Assembly: GCA_002317475.1 (NCBI GenBank)
Contig: DCIS01000032.1
Span: 5,220-22,894, forward strand
Reading direction: 5' to 3'
DNA length: 17,675 bases
Source: Prevotellaceae bacterium UBA1720
GTDB taxonomy: Bacteria > Bacteroidota > Bacteroidia > Bacteroidales > Bacteroidaceae
Positions 7,661 through 14,548 of the stretch are shown piece by piece. Both the position numbers and the translations under genes were made by a program. Every line of letters begins with the position of its first letter. The stretch's first letter is position 1. The notes under the pieces are model-generated. The model did no database searches. It saw only the letters and a list, made by a program, of their open reading frames with translations, and was not told the DNA's origin.

Positions 7661-9325
7661 TTAGTATGCCTGTTCGTGCACGCCTGCAACGGCACGACCA
7701 CTGGGGTCGTTCATGTTCTTCCATGCAGCATCCCATTCCAGGGCAATGGCCGTTGAGCATGCTACGCTGGCCTCGTGAGGTACGCTTTTGGCTGCACTCT
7801 CGCTGGGGAAGTGTTCCTCGAAGATGCTACGGTAGTAGTATTCCTCCTTGCACAGTGGGGTGTTGATGGGGAAACGCTCGGCAGCATGGGCCATCTGTTC
7901 GTCTGTGACAGCCTCGGAGGTAATCTTCTTCAGTGTGTCAATCCAACTGTAGCCTACGCCATCACTGAACTGCTCCTTCTGACGCCATACAATCTCCTCG
8001 GGAAGCATGTCGGAAAAGGCCTCGCGAACGATGCGTTTCTCCATGGTCTTGCCCGGGCACATCTTGGCAACAGGGTTGGTACGCATGGCAACGTCCAGAA
8101 ACTCCTTGTCCAGGAAGGGCACACGACCCTCGACACCCCATGCAGAGAGACTCTTATTGGCACGGAGGCAGTCGTAGAGATGAAGCTTGCCCAACTTGCG
8201 TACCGTCTCTTTGTGGAACTCCTCAGCTGAGGGAGCCTTGTGGAAATAGAGGTAACCACCAAAGATCTCATCTGCACCTTCACCTGAGAGTACCATCTTA
8301 ATACCCATGGACTTGATGACACGTGCCAGAAGGTACATGGGGGTAGAGGCACGTACGGTGGTAACATCGTATGTCTCAATGAAATAGATAACGTCACGAA
8401 TGGCATCCAAACCCTCCTGGATGGTATAGTTGATCTCGTGATGCACGGTGCCGATATGGTCGGCTACGAGGCGTGCCTTAGCAAGGTCGGGAGCACCCTT
8501 CAGACCTACAGCGAAAGAGTGGAGGCGTGGCCACCAAGCCTTGGTCTGGCTGTTGTCCTCGATACGATGCTCGGCATATTTCTCTGTGATGGCACTGATG
8601 ACGCTGCTGTCCAAACCTCCGGAAAGGAGCACGCCATAAGGTACGTCGCTCATCATCTGACGTTTCACGGCACTACGCAGAGCCTGACGAATCTCCTCGC
8701 TGCTGGCCTCGTTGTCCTTGACAGCATCATATTCGAACCAGTCACGTTCATACCAACGCTTCAGACCTGGATCCTCGCTCCAGTAGTAATGGCCGGGCAG
8801 GAAAGGTTCGTAACGTTCGCACTGACCTTCCAGGGCTTTCAGTTCGCTGGCAACATATACCTTGCCGTCACTGTCAAAACCAATATATAGAGGTATGACA
8901 CCAATCTGGTCACGGGCAATGAGGAAGGCATCGCGCTCCTCGTCATAGAGAGCGAAAGCGAAGATGCCGCTGATATCCTCAAGGAACTTGATACCCTTGT
9001 CGCGATAGAGTGCCAGGATGACCTCGCAGTCACTACCAGTCTGAAACTCGTATTTGCCCTCATATTGTTTGCGGATATCCTGGTGATTGTATATCTCACC
9101 ATTAACGGCCAGAATCTGCTTCTTGTCCGTTGAGAACAGGGGTTGCTGACCACTCTCGGGATCAACAATGCTCAGGCGCTCGTGTGCCAGAATAGCACTC
9201 TTGCCACAATAGATGCCACTCCAGTCGGGACCGCGGTGACGGATCTTCTGACTCATACGAAGGGCTTTCTTTCTCAGCTCGGGCGTTTGCTCCTTGATAT
9301 TGAAGATAGATGCAATTCCACACAT
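7661..9325 (-). CDS. asnB: Asparagine synthetase B (glutamine-hydrolysing)
   Basis: This cytosolic enzyme makes asparagine from aspartate, ATP and glutamine. The 554-residue length fits the bacterial AsnB family. Met is followed by the nucleophile C2 (MCGIASIF), which fixes the start. The N-terminal glutaminase half shows RHRGPDWSG (29-37) and VNGEIYNH (74-81). The C-terminal synthetase half has the ATP pyrophosphatase loop SGGLDSS (235-241), then LSGEGADEIFGGY and the family stretch VEGRVPFLD. It opens the minus-strand group asnB-purF-pyrG-dapF-dapL and has its own promoter about 175-205 nt upstream. Its roughly 168-nt leader contains a terminator-like hairpin and a 12-codon ORF, so expression may be controlled by premature termination. 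Confidence 0.98.
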   Translation of the reverse strand: MCGIASIFNIKEQTPELRKKALRMSQKIRHRGPDWSGIYCGKSAILAHERLSIVDPESGQQPLFSTDKKQILAVNGEIYNHQDIRKQYEGKYEFQTGSDCEVILALYRDKGIKFLEDISGIFAFALYDEERDAFLIARDQIGVIPLYIGFDSDGKVYVASELKALEGQCERYEPFLPGHYYWSEDPGLKRWYERDWFEYDAVKDNEASSEEIRQALRSAVKRQMMSDVPYGVLLSGGLDSSVISAITEKYAEHRIEDNSQTKAWWPRLHSFAVGLKGAPDLAKARLVADHIGTVHHEINYTIQEGLDAIRDVIYFIETYDVTTVRASTPMYLLARVIKSMGIKMVLSGEGADEIFGGYLYFHKAPSAEEFHKETVRKLGKLHLYDCLRANKSLSAWGVEGRVPFLDKEFLDVAMRTNPVAKMCPGKTMEKRIVREAFSDMLPEEIVWRQKEQFSDGVGYSWIDTLKKITSEAVTDEQMAHAAERFPINTPLCKEEYYYRSIFEEHFPSESAAKSVPHEASVACSTAIALEWDAAWKNMNDPSGRAVAGVHEQAY

Positions 9326-9394
9326 GATATTTGTATTTTTTGATGTTAATAATCGTTGTTCACTGTTGGTGATGAGGCTCGTTCCAGATATTAA

Positions 9395-9431
9395 ACAAAA
9401 GAGGGCAACAACTCCAGCGAGAGTGTTGCCC
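9395..9431 (-). terminator. Terminator-like hairpin inside the asnB leader (possible attenuator)
   Basis: On the minus strand, GGGCAACA (9431-9424) pairs with TGTTGCCC (9410-9403), and an inner GAG/CTC pair lengthens the stem. The stem is followed by TCTTTTGTTT. This is an intrinsic-terminator layout lying between the asnB promoter and its start codon. An outer 8-bp pairing (CAGATATT at 9457-9450 with AATATCTG at 9392-9385, minus-strand sense) encloses the hairpin. The preceding operon already has its own terminator at 9604-9637, so this one is not needed to end that transcript. Confidence 0.65.
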
Positions 9432-9433
9432 CC

Positions 9434-9472
9434 TTACGAATTGTATGCGAATATCTGAGATTGACTTACCAT
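9434..9472 (-). CDS. Putative 12-residue leader peptide of asnB
   Basis: The frame ATG to TAA encodes MVSQSQIFAYNS. It starts about 20 nt after the predicted transcript start and its stop lies 2 nt before the 5' arm of the leader hairpin. Asn is the second-last residue. A ribosome paused near that Asn codon would cover the hairpin arm, a simple way to let transcription into asnB continue when Asn-tRNA is scarce. This is inference: the ORF is very short, has a single Asn codon, and translation is unproven. Confidence 0.3.
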   Translation of the reverse strand: MVSQSQIFAYNS

Positions 9473-9500
9473 TTGTTCTTATTTTCTTTAGTTCACGTTG

Positions 9501-9531
9501 CAAAAGTACAACATTTTGCTGAAACGACAAA
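9501..9531 (-). promoter_or_regulatory. Bacteroidetes-type promoter for asnB
   Basis: In the minus-strand sense, TTTG (9531-9528) is followed after 19 nt by TACTTTTG (9508-9501), matching the Bacteroidetes -33 TTTG and -7 TAnnTTTG elements. Transcription should start near 9494, leaving a leader of about 168 nt. A sequence AAAATGAT at 9565-9572, upstream of the promoter, resembles the box found three times upstream of the P-II promoter. Confidence 0.75.
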
Positions 9532-9603
9532 ACATAATGACGTAAAAATAATAAAATATTGAGCAAAATGATTGTTTTTATTGTATTTTCATGTTCAAAG
9601 TGG

Positions 9604-9637
9604 CAAAAAAAGAGAGTCACTCGTTGCAAAGTGACTC
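9604..9637 (-). terminator. Intrinsic terminator of the P-II/amtB/outer-membrane operon
   Basis: On the minus strand GAGTCACT (9637-9630) pairs perfectly with AGTGACTC (9621-9614) around an 8-nt loop and is followed by a run of seven T (9611-9605). It begins 48 nt after the stop of the outer-membrane protein gene and lies upstream of the asnB promoter, so it separates the two transcription units. Confidence 0.88.
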
Positions 9638-9685
9638 CCTGATTGTAGATTTACTGATATGGATTCCACTCTCGTGGATGGTCTT

Positions 9686-10387
9686 TTACAGCTTGGGTAC
9701 GATGGAGAAACCTGCGAGCAGATAGGCTTTCTCAGTACGTGGGTTGACGGTAATGCCTGTGAAGACAGGGATGGTAAGTGCCTTGCCAATAGAGAATTCC
9801 TTGGTAGCCTTGACACTGATGTTGGTGATAGCAAAACCTGAGGTTCCGTAGAAATCAGTGGCCATAGGCACAGCACCTAAACTTGCTGTCCAGTCACAAC
9901 CTACCAAACTGAATGGTGCAGCCAACTCGAAGTAAGTGGAGTATGCACGTTTGCCACTGTTGTTCACACCGTCAGCTCCGGCAAAATTGGTGTAGAGCTG
10001 TGCACTGAGGAAACCGAAGTCATAACCAACGTTAGCCTCGTAGACGTGTGTGGTCTTGTGTGCCTTATACTGGAAATATCTGCCTTCGTTGAACCAATAG
10101 TCGGTGATACCTACGTTAAGACCTGCAACGGAGTAACCCAAAGTCAAGTCAAACTCCTTAGTATCAGCTGATTCCAGACCTACGCTACCCCAAGCGCTGA
10201 GTGACAGTCCTTTCCAACCAAGGCCTAATGTGGGCTGGATGGAAATGTTTCCCAGGTCCTGGCCACGCCAGATGTACTGACTGACGAAGTCTGCTCCTGC
10301 TGTTCCTTCTACTTTGTCCTGTGCTTTTGTCTCAAGGCCTGCGAAAATCATCATTGCTGCGGCCATCATCATTTTCATAGCTTTCAT
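9686..10387 (-). CDS. Predicted outer-membrane beta-barrel protein linked to amtB
   Basis: This 233-residue protein has a signal peptide of about 22 residues (MKAMKMMMAAAMMIFAGLETKA) and a mature part made of alternating hydrophobic and polar residues with many Gly, Tyr, Phe and Trp, as in outer-membrane barrels. The early stretch ADFVSQYIWRGQDLG resembles the Gcw_chp/TIGR02001-like family of uncharacterised exported proteins. A second possible family marker is DYWFNEGRYF. No catalytic residues are seen. It is third after P-II and amtB, with no promoter in the 164-nt gap and a strong terminator after it, so it is probably cotranscribed with them. That context suggests a role in uptake of ammonium or another small nitrogen compound across the outer membrane, which is inference. 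The gap before it holds a 10-bp repeat array and a REP-like hairpin. Confidence 0.7.
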   Translation of the reverse strand: MKAMKMMMAAAMMIFAGLETKAQDKVEGTAGADFVSQYIWRGQDLGNISIQPTLGLGWKGLSLSAWGSVGLESADTKEFDLTLGYSVAGLNVGITDYWFNEGRYFQYKAHKTTHVYEANVGYDFGFLSAQLYTNFAGADGVNNSGKRAYSTYFELAAPFSLVGCDWTASLGAVPMATDFYGTSGFAITNISVKATKEFSIGKALTIPVFTGITVNPRTEKAYLLAGFSIVPKL

Positions 10388-10418
10388 AATACCTATTGTT
10401 TTTATGCCCTTCCACCAA

Positions 10419-10440
10419 CCCCTCTCCCAAATGAGAGGGG
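10419..10440. repeat. REP-like hairpin
   Basis: CCCCTCTC (10419-10426) pairs with GAGAGGGG (10433-10440) around a 6-nt loop. The sequence resembles the C/G-rich extragenic palindromes of the form CCCCTCTCCC/GGGAGAGGGG found dispersed in many bacterial genomes. There is no T-run, so it is not a clear terminator. It lies in the leader of the outer-membrane protein gene, 32 nt before the start, and could modulate RNA stability or polarity between amtB and that gene. Confidence 0.6.
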
Positions 10441-10490
10441 AGGCGGACTCAGGCGGTTTGAATTCTAGTTGTTTTTCAATTGTCTTATTT

Positions 10491-10539
10491 CTTCCTAGGT
10501 TTTCCTAGGTCTTCCTAGGCTTTCCTAGGTTTTCCTAGT
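10491..10539 (-). repeat. Second 10-bp CTAGG array, inverted relative to the first
   Basis: Plus-strand units CTTCCTAGGT, TTTCCTAGGT, CTTCCTAGGC, TTTCCTAGGT and TTTCCTAGTA run end to end with an exact 10-bp period. Read on the minus strand these are CTAGGAAAAC-type units, the same as the array at 1689-1786. It begins 13 nt after the amtB stop in the direction of transcription. The first array begins 18 nt after the stop of the lipoprotein gene. Placement and orientation relative to the preceding gene are therefore the same. Confidence 0.92.
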
Positions 10540-10551
10540 AGAACAAGGTCA

Positions 10552-11793
10552 TTAGTTGTAAGCGCTTTCACCGTGTTCGTAAACATCAAGACCTTCCTCT
10601 TCAATGCGCTTGTCGCAACGGAGACCGTGGGTGTACTTGATAGCGTTGAAGATAATCATACCAGCAACGAAAGCGAAGACTGCTACGACTACAGCACCTA
10701 AGGTCTGAACACCTACGGTTGCCTCGACGTCGTCGATTGCACTGTCGCAGAAAACACCGGTCAGGATTGTACCCAGGAGACCACCAACACCATGAACAGA
10801 AACAGCACCAACGGGATCGTCAATCTTCAGTACCTTGTCAATGAAGCTTACAGAGAAGCACATCACTACGCTGACGATGATACCAATCAGGGCACTTGCA
10901 CCGATGCTAACACAGTCACAACCTGCGGTGATACCTACGAGACCTGCCAGAACACCGTTACAAACCATTGAAAGAGAGGGCTTACCATCTACGATCCAAG
11001 TGTATGCCAGAGCGGCGATACCACCAGTTGCTGCGGCCATGTTAGTGGTTACGAACACGTGGCTCATACTTACTGCGTTGGCATAACCTGTTGCGGCAAC
11101 GGTACTACAGGGGTTGAAGCCGAACCATCCTACCCAAAGGCAGAATACACCAAGGGCGCAGAGAGCAAGGTTATGACCGGGAATAGCGCGAGACTTACCG
11201 TTCTTGTCGTACTTGCCGATACGGGGACCCAGTACGATAGCACCTGCAAGGGCAAGGGCACCACCACAAAGGTGAACGACAGTACTACCTGCGAAATCGT
11301 GGAAGCCAAGTTCGGCCAACCAACCACCACCCCAGCTCCAGTGACCTTCGAAGGGGTAGATGAATGCAGAGATCAGTACACTGTACAATACATACATAGA
11401 GAACTTGGTACGCTCTGCCATGGCACCACTGACGATGGTTGCAGTAGTAGCACAGAATACGGTCTGGAAGATGAAGGTACATTCAGCAGGAACATTGCTG
11501 TCACCACCAATAAAACCAAAACCTTCCCATCCGAAGAATGCGTTGCCTGCACCATACATGATGCTGAAACCGAGAATCCAGTACAGGACTGATCCGCACA
11601 TGAAGTCCACGAAATTCTTCATCAGGATGTTTGCTGTGTTCTTCTTCTGCGTCAAACCTGCCTCAACCAAGGCAAAACCAGGCTGCATCCAGAACACCAA
11701 CATCGCACCAAGGAGTACCCATAGGGTATCCAAACCGTTCACATAATCTTTAGACTCCTCAACAACCGGAGCAACAATATCTAGCGTAATCAT
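10552..11793 (-). CDS. amtB: Ammonium transporter
   Basis: This inner-membrane Amt/Rh-family channel for ammonium has 413 residues and about eleven predicted membrane helices. The twin pore histidines are visible: H174 in STVVHLCGG and H334 in VSVHGVGGLLGT. The periplasmic gate region around TFIFQ (F107) and the C-terminal cytosolic tail typical of the family are present. The N-terminus begins with a short non-cleaved stretch before LDTLWVLLGAMLVFWMQPGF. It follows the P-II gene by 66 nt, the classic glnK-amtB pairing, in which P-II docks on AmtB and closes it when nitrogen is plentiful. Its leader has three ACTTTT-type 6-7-nt units (11794-11812, plus strand) just before the ATG. Confidence 0.97.
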   Translation of the reverse strand: MITLDIVAPVVEESKDYVNGLDTLWVLLGAMLVFWMQPGFALVEAGLTQKKNTANILMKNFVDFMCGSVLYWILGFSIMYGAGNAFFGWEGFGFIGGDSNVPAECTFIFQTVFCATTATIVSGAMAERTKFSMYVLYSVLISAFIYPFEGHWSWGGGWLAELGFHDFAGSTVVHLCGGALALAGAIVLGPRIGKYDKNGKSRAIPGHNLALCALGVFCLWVGWFGFNPCSTVAATGYANAVSMSHVFVTTNMAAATGGIAALAYTWIVDGKPSLSMVCNGVLAGLVGITAGCDCVSIGASALIGIIVSVVMCFSVSFIDKVLKIDDPVGAVSVHGVGGLLGTILTGVFCDSAIDDVEATVGVQTLGAVVVAVFAFVAGMIIFNAIKYTHGLRCDKRIEEEGLDVYEHGESAYN

Positions 11794-11859
11794 ACTTTTA
11801 CTTTTTACTTTTACCTATTAAACCTTCACAACTCATTTCCAAAAGAGAAACGGGAGGTC

Positions 11860-12207
11860 TTACTTCTTATCTCTCAATACGGTGTCACCATTCTCGCCTG
11901 TACGTATGCTCCATACGTCCATCATTTCTGAAAGGAAGATACGTCCATCACCAACCTCTCCGGTGTGAGCCACCTTCATGATGGCGTTAATGGTTGACTC
12001 TACGAACATTTCACGGCAGACGATGGTAATCTTCATACGCTCGATCACATCGGTGCTATACTGTACTCCACGATAAACGCGTTCCTGGCGACTCTGGCCA
12101 ATTCCGTGAACAGGATGATACTCAAACCAGTCGATGTCAGAACTCAGCAATGCTTCCTTGACCTCCTCAAACTTGGTCTTGCGGATAATAGCTTCAATCT
12201 TTTTCAT
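11860..12207 (-). CDS. glnK: P-II nitrogen regulatory protein (GlnK-like)
   Basis: This is a cytosolic signal protein that senses ATP/ADP and 2-oxoglutarate and, paired with amtB, should control ammonium uptake. Length is 115 residues. It has the P-II core: MKKIEAII start, YRGVQY (45-50) with Y50 at the position of the uridylylated T-loop tyrosine, TGEVGDGRIF (82-91) and IRTGE near residue 100. Departures from E. coli proteins are clear. The loop is one residue shorter before the tyrosine (GIGQ in place of GFGRQ), the T-loop after it reads STDVIER rather than MVDFLPK, and R89 replaces the ATP-contacting lysine. Uridylylation therefore cannot be assumed. It is the first gene of the nitrogen operon, with a promoter and putative binding boxes upstream and a leader of about 116 nt. 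Confidence 0.93.
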   Translation of the reverse strand: MKKIEAIIRKTKFEEVKEALLSSDIDWFEYHPVHGIGQSRQERVYRGVQYSTDVIERMKITIVCREMFVESTINAIMKVAHTGEVGDGRIFLSEMMDVWSIRTGENGDTVLRDKK

Positions 12208-12330
12208 ACCTTAAAACTGTTTTAATTGTTTGTGTTTGATGTTTATAATATATAATGTTAATAATGACATTTAGTGATGTAAAATGGTCTTTTTGCTTTC
12301 ATTTTGACCTTGTTTTCTTGTTTTCTGTTG

Positions 12331-12362
12331 CAAAAGTACAACAAATAATAATAACCGCCAAA
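12331..12362 (-). promoter_or_regulatory. Bacteroidetes-type promoter for the P-II/amtB operon
   Basis: In the minus-strand sense, TTTG (12362-12359) is followed after 20 nt by TACTTTTG (12338-12331), matching the Bacteroidetes -33 and -7 elements. The -7 core and the bases around it (TTGTACTTTTGCAAC) are the same as in the asnB promoter. Transcription should start near 12324. The leader to the ATG at 12207 is about 116 nt and A/T-rich, with no obvious hairpin. Confidence 0.78.
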
Positions 12363-12363
12363 C

Positions 12364-12430
12364 AAAATGATAAATAATTTGTGTTTTTTGTAGCAAAACG
12401 CTATCATTTTACCCGTTCTCCTATCATTTT
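12364..12430. promoter_or_regulatory. Three TATCATTTT boxes upstream of the P-II promoter
   Basis: TATCATTTT occurs at 12402-12410 and 12422-12430, exactly 20 bp apart, and in the opposite orientation (AAAATGATA) at 12364-12372, next to the -33 element. Relative to the predicted start they lie at about -40 to -48, -78 to -86 and -98 to -106. This is the position expected for activator sites. An eight-of-nine match (AAAATGAT) lies upstream of the asnB promoter at 9565-9572. A regulator is inferred, not identified. Confidence 0.5.
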
Positions 12431-12445
12431 GTGTGTAAAGAAACG

Positions 12446-12486
12446 AAAAAAAGGAGACATCGCGTATGGTGCAACATCTCCTTTTT
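12446..12486 (-). terminator. Bidirectional terminator after the sulfatase-like gene
   Basis: AAAAAGGAGA (12448-12457) pairs with TCTCCTTTTT (12477-12486), a 10-bp stem with a 19-nt loop. A-run and T-run flank both sides, so it can end transcription in either direction. It begins about 85 nt after the stop of the minus-strand gene at 12572 and separates that group from the nitrogen operon. The rest of the 364-nt gap holds the P-II promoter and boxes, plus a 7-bp inverted repeat AGTAAGT/ACTTACT at 12530-12545 of unknown meaning. Confidence 0.85.
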
Positions 12487-12571
12487 GTATAGGAAGAGAA
12501 CCTTAATGGTCTGTGTAATTCAGTGATTAAGTAAGTCCACTTACTAACATTCTATAAAAACATTTGATTAC

Positions 12572-14545
12572 TTACTTGGCAATCATCTCATTGTGATTCA
12601 TGCGGTACATGTATTGTTGGATGATGCTTTTCATGCGGAGTTCCATTGTTTGGGGTTGTTGGCCGCAAAGGTCGTGCTGCAAGAGGGAGTCCTCCTTGAA
12701 CTTATAGGCATGAACCATCTGCTCTCCGTCAAACTGCAGCATCCAGTCTTGTTGCATGTATTGGTAGAAACCAGATGCACCATGATAGTTGATGGCGAAG
12801 GTGTCTTCTGGTTTGGTGTTCAGCACATCCTGTCCGAATGCCATATAGGGACGGTCATAATGAAGCAGGGAGAGCACTGTAGGCATGATATCCGTTTGAC
12901 TTGTCGTACGAATGGTATCAACTCCGGACAGCTCAGGCATAGATGGTGCGTAGAAAATGACGGGCACGGAATAGTAGCCCAAGTCGGTCTTGTAGACGGG
13001 ATCATCTGCTGCTGTGGCATGATCGGCAGTAAGCACAAAGAGTGTATTCTGGAACCAGGGCTGCTTAGATGCCTTTTCAAAGAAGAGGCGCAAAGCATGG
13101 TCGGAATAGCTGATGCAGGCATAGAGTGGGGTAGGACCTTCGGGGAATTGACCCTTGTAACGTTCAGGCATGCTGTATGGAGCATGTGATGAGGCGGTAA
13201 AGACAGAGGTGATGAAGGGTTCCTTCAGTTCACCCATCTTGTCGCAGAAATACTGCAGGAACTCCTCGTCATAGATGGCCCAGGTGCCGTCAAAGTCGGC
13301 ATCTCCATCGTAGCGAGGGTCTTGGTTGTACTCTGTTCTGCCAAAATACTGCTGGAATCCTGTGGCATTGGCAAAGGCCTGGAATCCCATTGAACCATTC
13401 TCTGCACCGTGGAAGAAGGCAGAGGTGTATCCTTTGTTGCGGGATAACTCACCTGCGAGACCTGATAGATCATTGAGCGCAGCGGGTGTGAGGAAGAAAG
13501 GTTCCAGGAAAGAGGGGATAGAAGAGAGGACAGAGGGCATGCCGTCAATGCTCTTCCTACCATTGGCATAACTGTATTGGAAGGACCGTCCCTTCTGTGC
13601 CATTTCGTCCATGAAAGGCATGAAACCACGTGCAGAGGCCTGTTTGCCGAAACTTTCCAGGATGAATACGACGACATTCATGGGGCGGAAAGCTGTTGTG
13701 TCACAGGGAACGTGCAGGGGTGAATACAGTTGCTGAGCCTCCTCGAGTGTCATGTATTGCTTTTCCGGGAAGGACTTTTTGCTCAGCGTACGAAGGATGC
13801 AGAAGGGCGTATTGAGCACGATACCCGCATCAATGGACTGCTTCACATATTGGTTGGCATTGGAGAGTGTGATGGGGCGTACAGCCATGGTAAAGCCTCC
13901 ACGTATGCCCGCAATGGTGAGGGGAATGGCAAGGCCTAGGCAAACCAGTTGTGAGGTGTAATAGAGGCTCAGTTTTCGCCTATACATACGTGAAGGGCGT
14001 GAGAGTTCTACTTGCGGTATGCTAAAACCTCGCCAGAGCAACCATGCCAAAAGGGCTGCAACAAGAAACAGATACCAGTATGGTGGAGCTTCGTTGAACA
14101 GGATGCTGAAGATGTTACCCTCGTTGCTGAATTCCTGAAAGACACTGGCCGTAGTGCGTCGAATGGTAAAGGGGAAATAGGCGCAATCGCAGAGATTGGC
14201 ACCTAAACCGATGAAATTGACAACCACAAAGAGCCAACGCTGTACACGGTAATACAGAGACTGGTGCTTCTTCCTGGTTATATCCTTGACATGTAATGGT
14301 AAGAGGAAACCCAGCACCATCCAGCAGTTGAGGTAAAGGATGGCAGTGGTGTCAAAACGTACACCGGCCCACATCAGTTTCATGAGATAACCCCAGGAAA
14401 GGGTGTCCGTGAAATGGGTGTAGTTGCATGCCACGAAGATGAGTCGTGTCAAGGCATAGAGCAAGTAGAGCAAAAGCAGATTGCTCAGTAAAGCCCCAAT
14501 GGGCATGTGCGTGATGCCACTTAGTGTTTTCCTCAATTGACGCAT
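12572..14545 (-). CDS. LTA-synthase-like membrane phosphotransferase/sulfatase family protein
   Basis: This 657-residue inner-membrane protein has about five hydrophobic helices in residues 15-215 and a large alkaline-phosphatase-fold domain outside the membrane from about 288 to the C-terminus. Metal and catalytic residues can be matched to LtaS/MdoB-type enzymes: E297 in VVFILESFG, S332 in RKSIDGMPS (where LtaS has Thr), H454 in SSHAPYS and D508-H509 in LTADHA. Such enzymes transfer phosphoglycerol or phosphoethanolamine from phospholipid to glycans or lipids. In a Gram-negative the acceptor could be periplasmic glucan, lipid A or another lipid, and hydrolase activity is possible. The start ATG is only 3 nt after the mrp stop, so it is translated from the same message. 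A terminator follows. Substrate is unknown. Confidence 0.85.
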   Translation of the reverse strand: MRQLRKTLSGITHMPIGALLSNLLLLYLLYALTRLIFVACNYTHFTDTLSWGYLMKLMWAGVRFDTTAILYLNCWMVLGFLLPLHVKDITRKKHQSLYYRVQRWLFVVVNFIGLGANLCDCAYFPFTIRRTTASVFQEFSNEGNIFSILFNEAPPYWYLFLVAALLAWLLWRGFSIPQVELSRPSRMYRRKLSLYYTSQLVCLGLAIPLTIAGIRGGFTMAVRPITLSNANQYVKQSIDAGIVLNTPFCILRTLSKKSFPEKQYMTLEEAQQLYSPLHVPCDTTAFRPMNVVVFILESFGKQASARGFMPFMDEMAQKGRSFQYSYANGRKSIDGMPSVLSSIPSFLEPFFLTPAALNDLSGLAGELSRNKGYTSAFFHGAENGSMGFQAFANATGFQQYFGRTEYNQDPRYDGDADFDGTWAIYDEEFLQYFCDKMGELKEPFITSVFTASSHAPYSMPERYKGQFPEGPTPLYACISYSDHALRLFFEKASKQPWFQNTLFVLTADHATAADDPVYKTDLGYYSVPVIFYAPSMPELSGVDTIRTTSQTDIMPTVLSLLHYDRPYMAFGQDVLNTKPEDTFAINYHGASGFYQYMQQDWMLQFDGEQMVHAYKFKEDSLLQHDLCGQQPQTMELRMKSIIQQYMYRMNHNEMIAK

Positions 14546-14548
14546 GGG

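Noticed and set aside
6765..7664. 299-codon open frame on the plus strand opposite the PurF-like gene
   Set aside because: It is antisense to intact amidotransferase motifs, shows no recognisable domain, and has no promoter.
7602..7760. N-terminal extension of the PurF-like protein to 671 residues
   Set aside because: It would overlap the 3' end of asnB, the extra residues look like leader DNA and antisense sequence, and the amidotransferase Cys is placed properly by the ATG at 7601.
9360..9629. 89-codon frame on the minus strand across the asnB leader and promoter
   Set aside because: It overlaps the -33/-7 promoter and the leader hairpin, shows no motif and has A/T-rich non-coding composition; only the short 12-codon frame inside the transcript was kept as a tentative leader peptide.
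12530..12545. Inverted repeat AGTAAGT/ACTTACT downstream of the sulfatase-like gene
   Set aside because: It has only a short A/T-rich stem with a 2-nt centre and no T-run; the nearby stronger hairpin at 12446-12486 is the better terminator.
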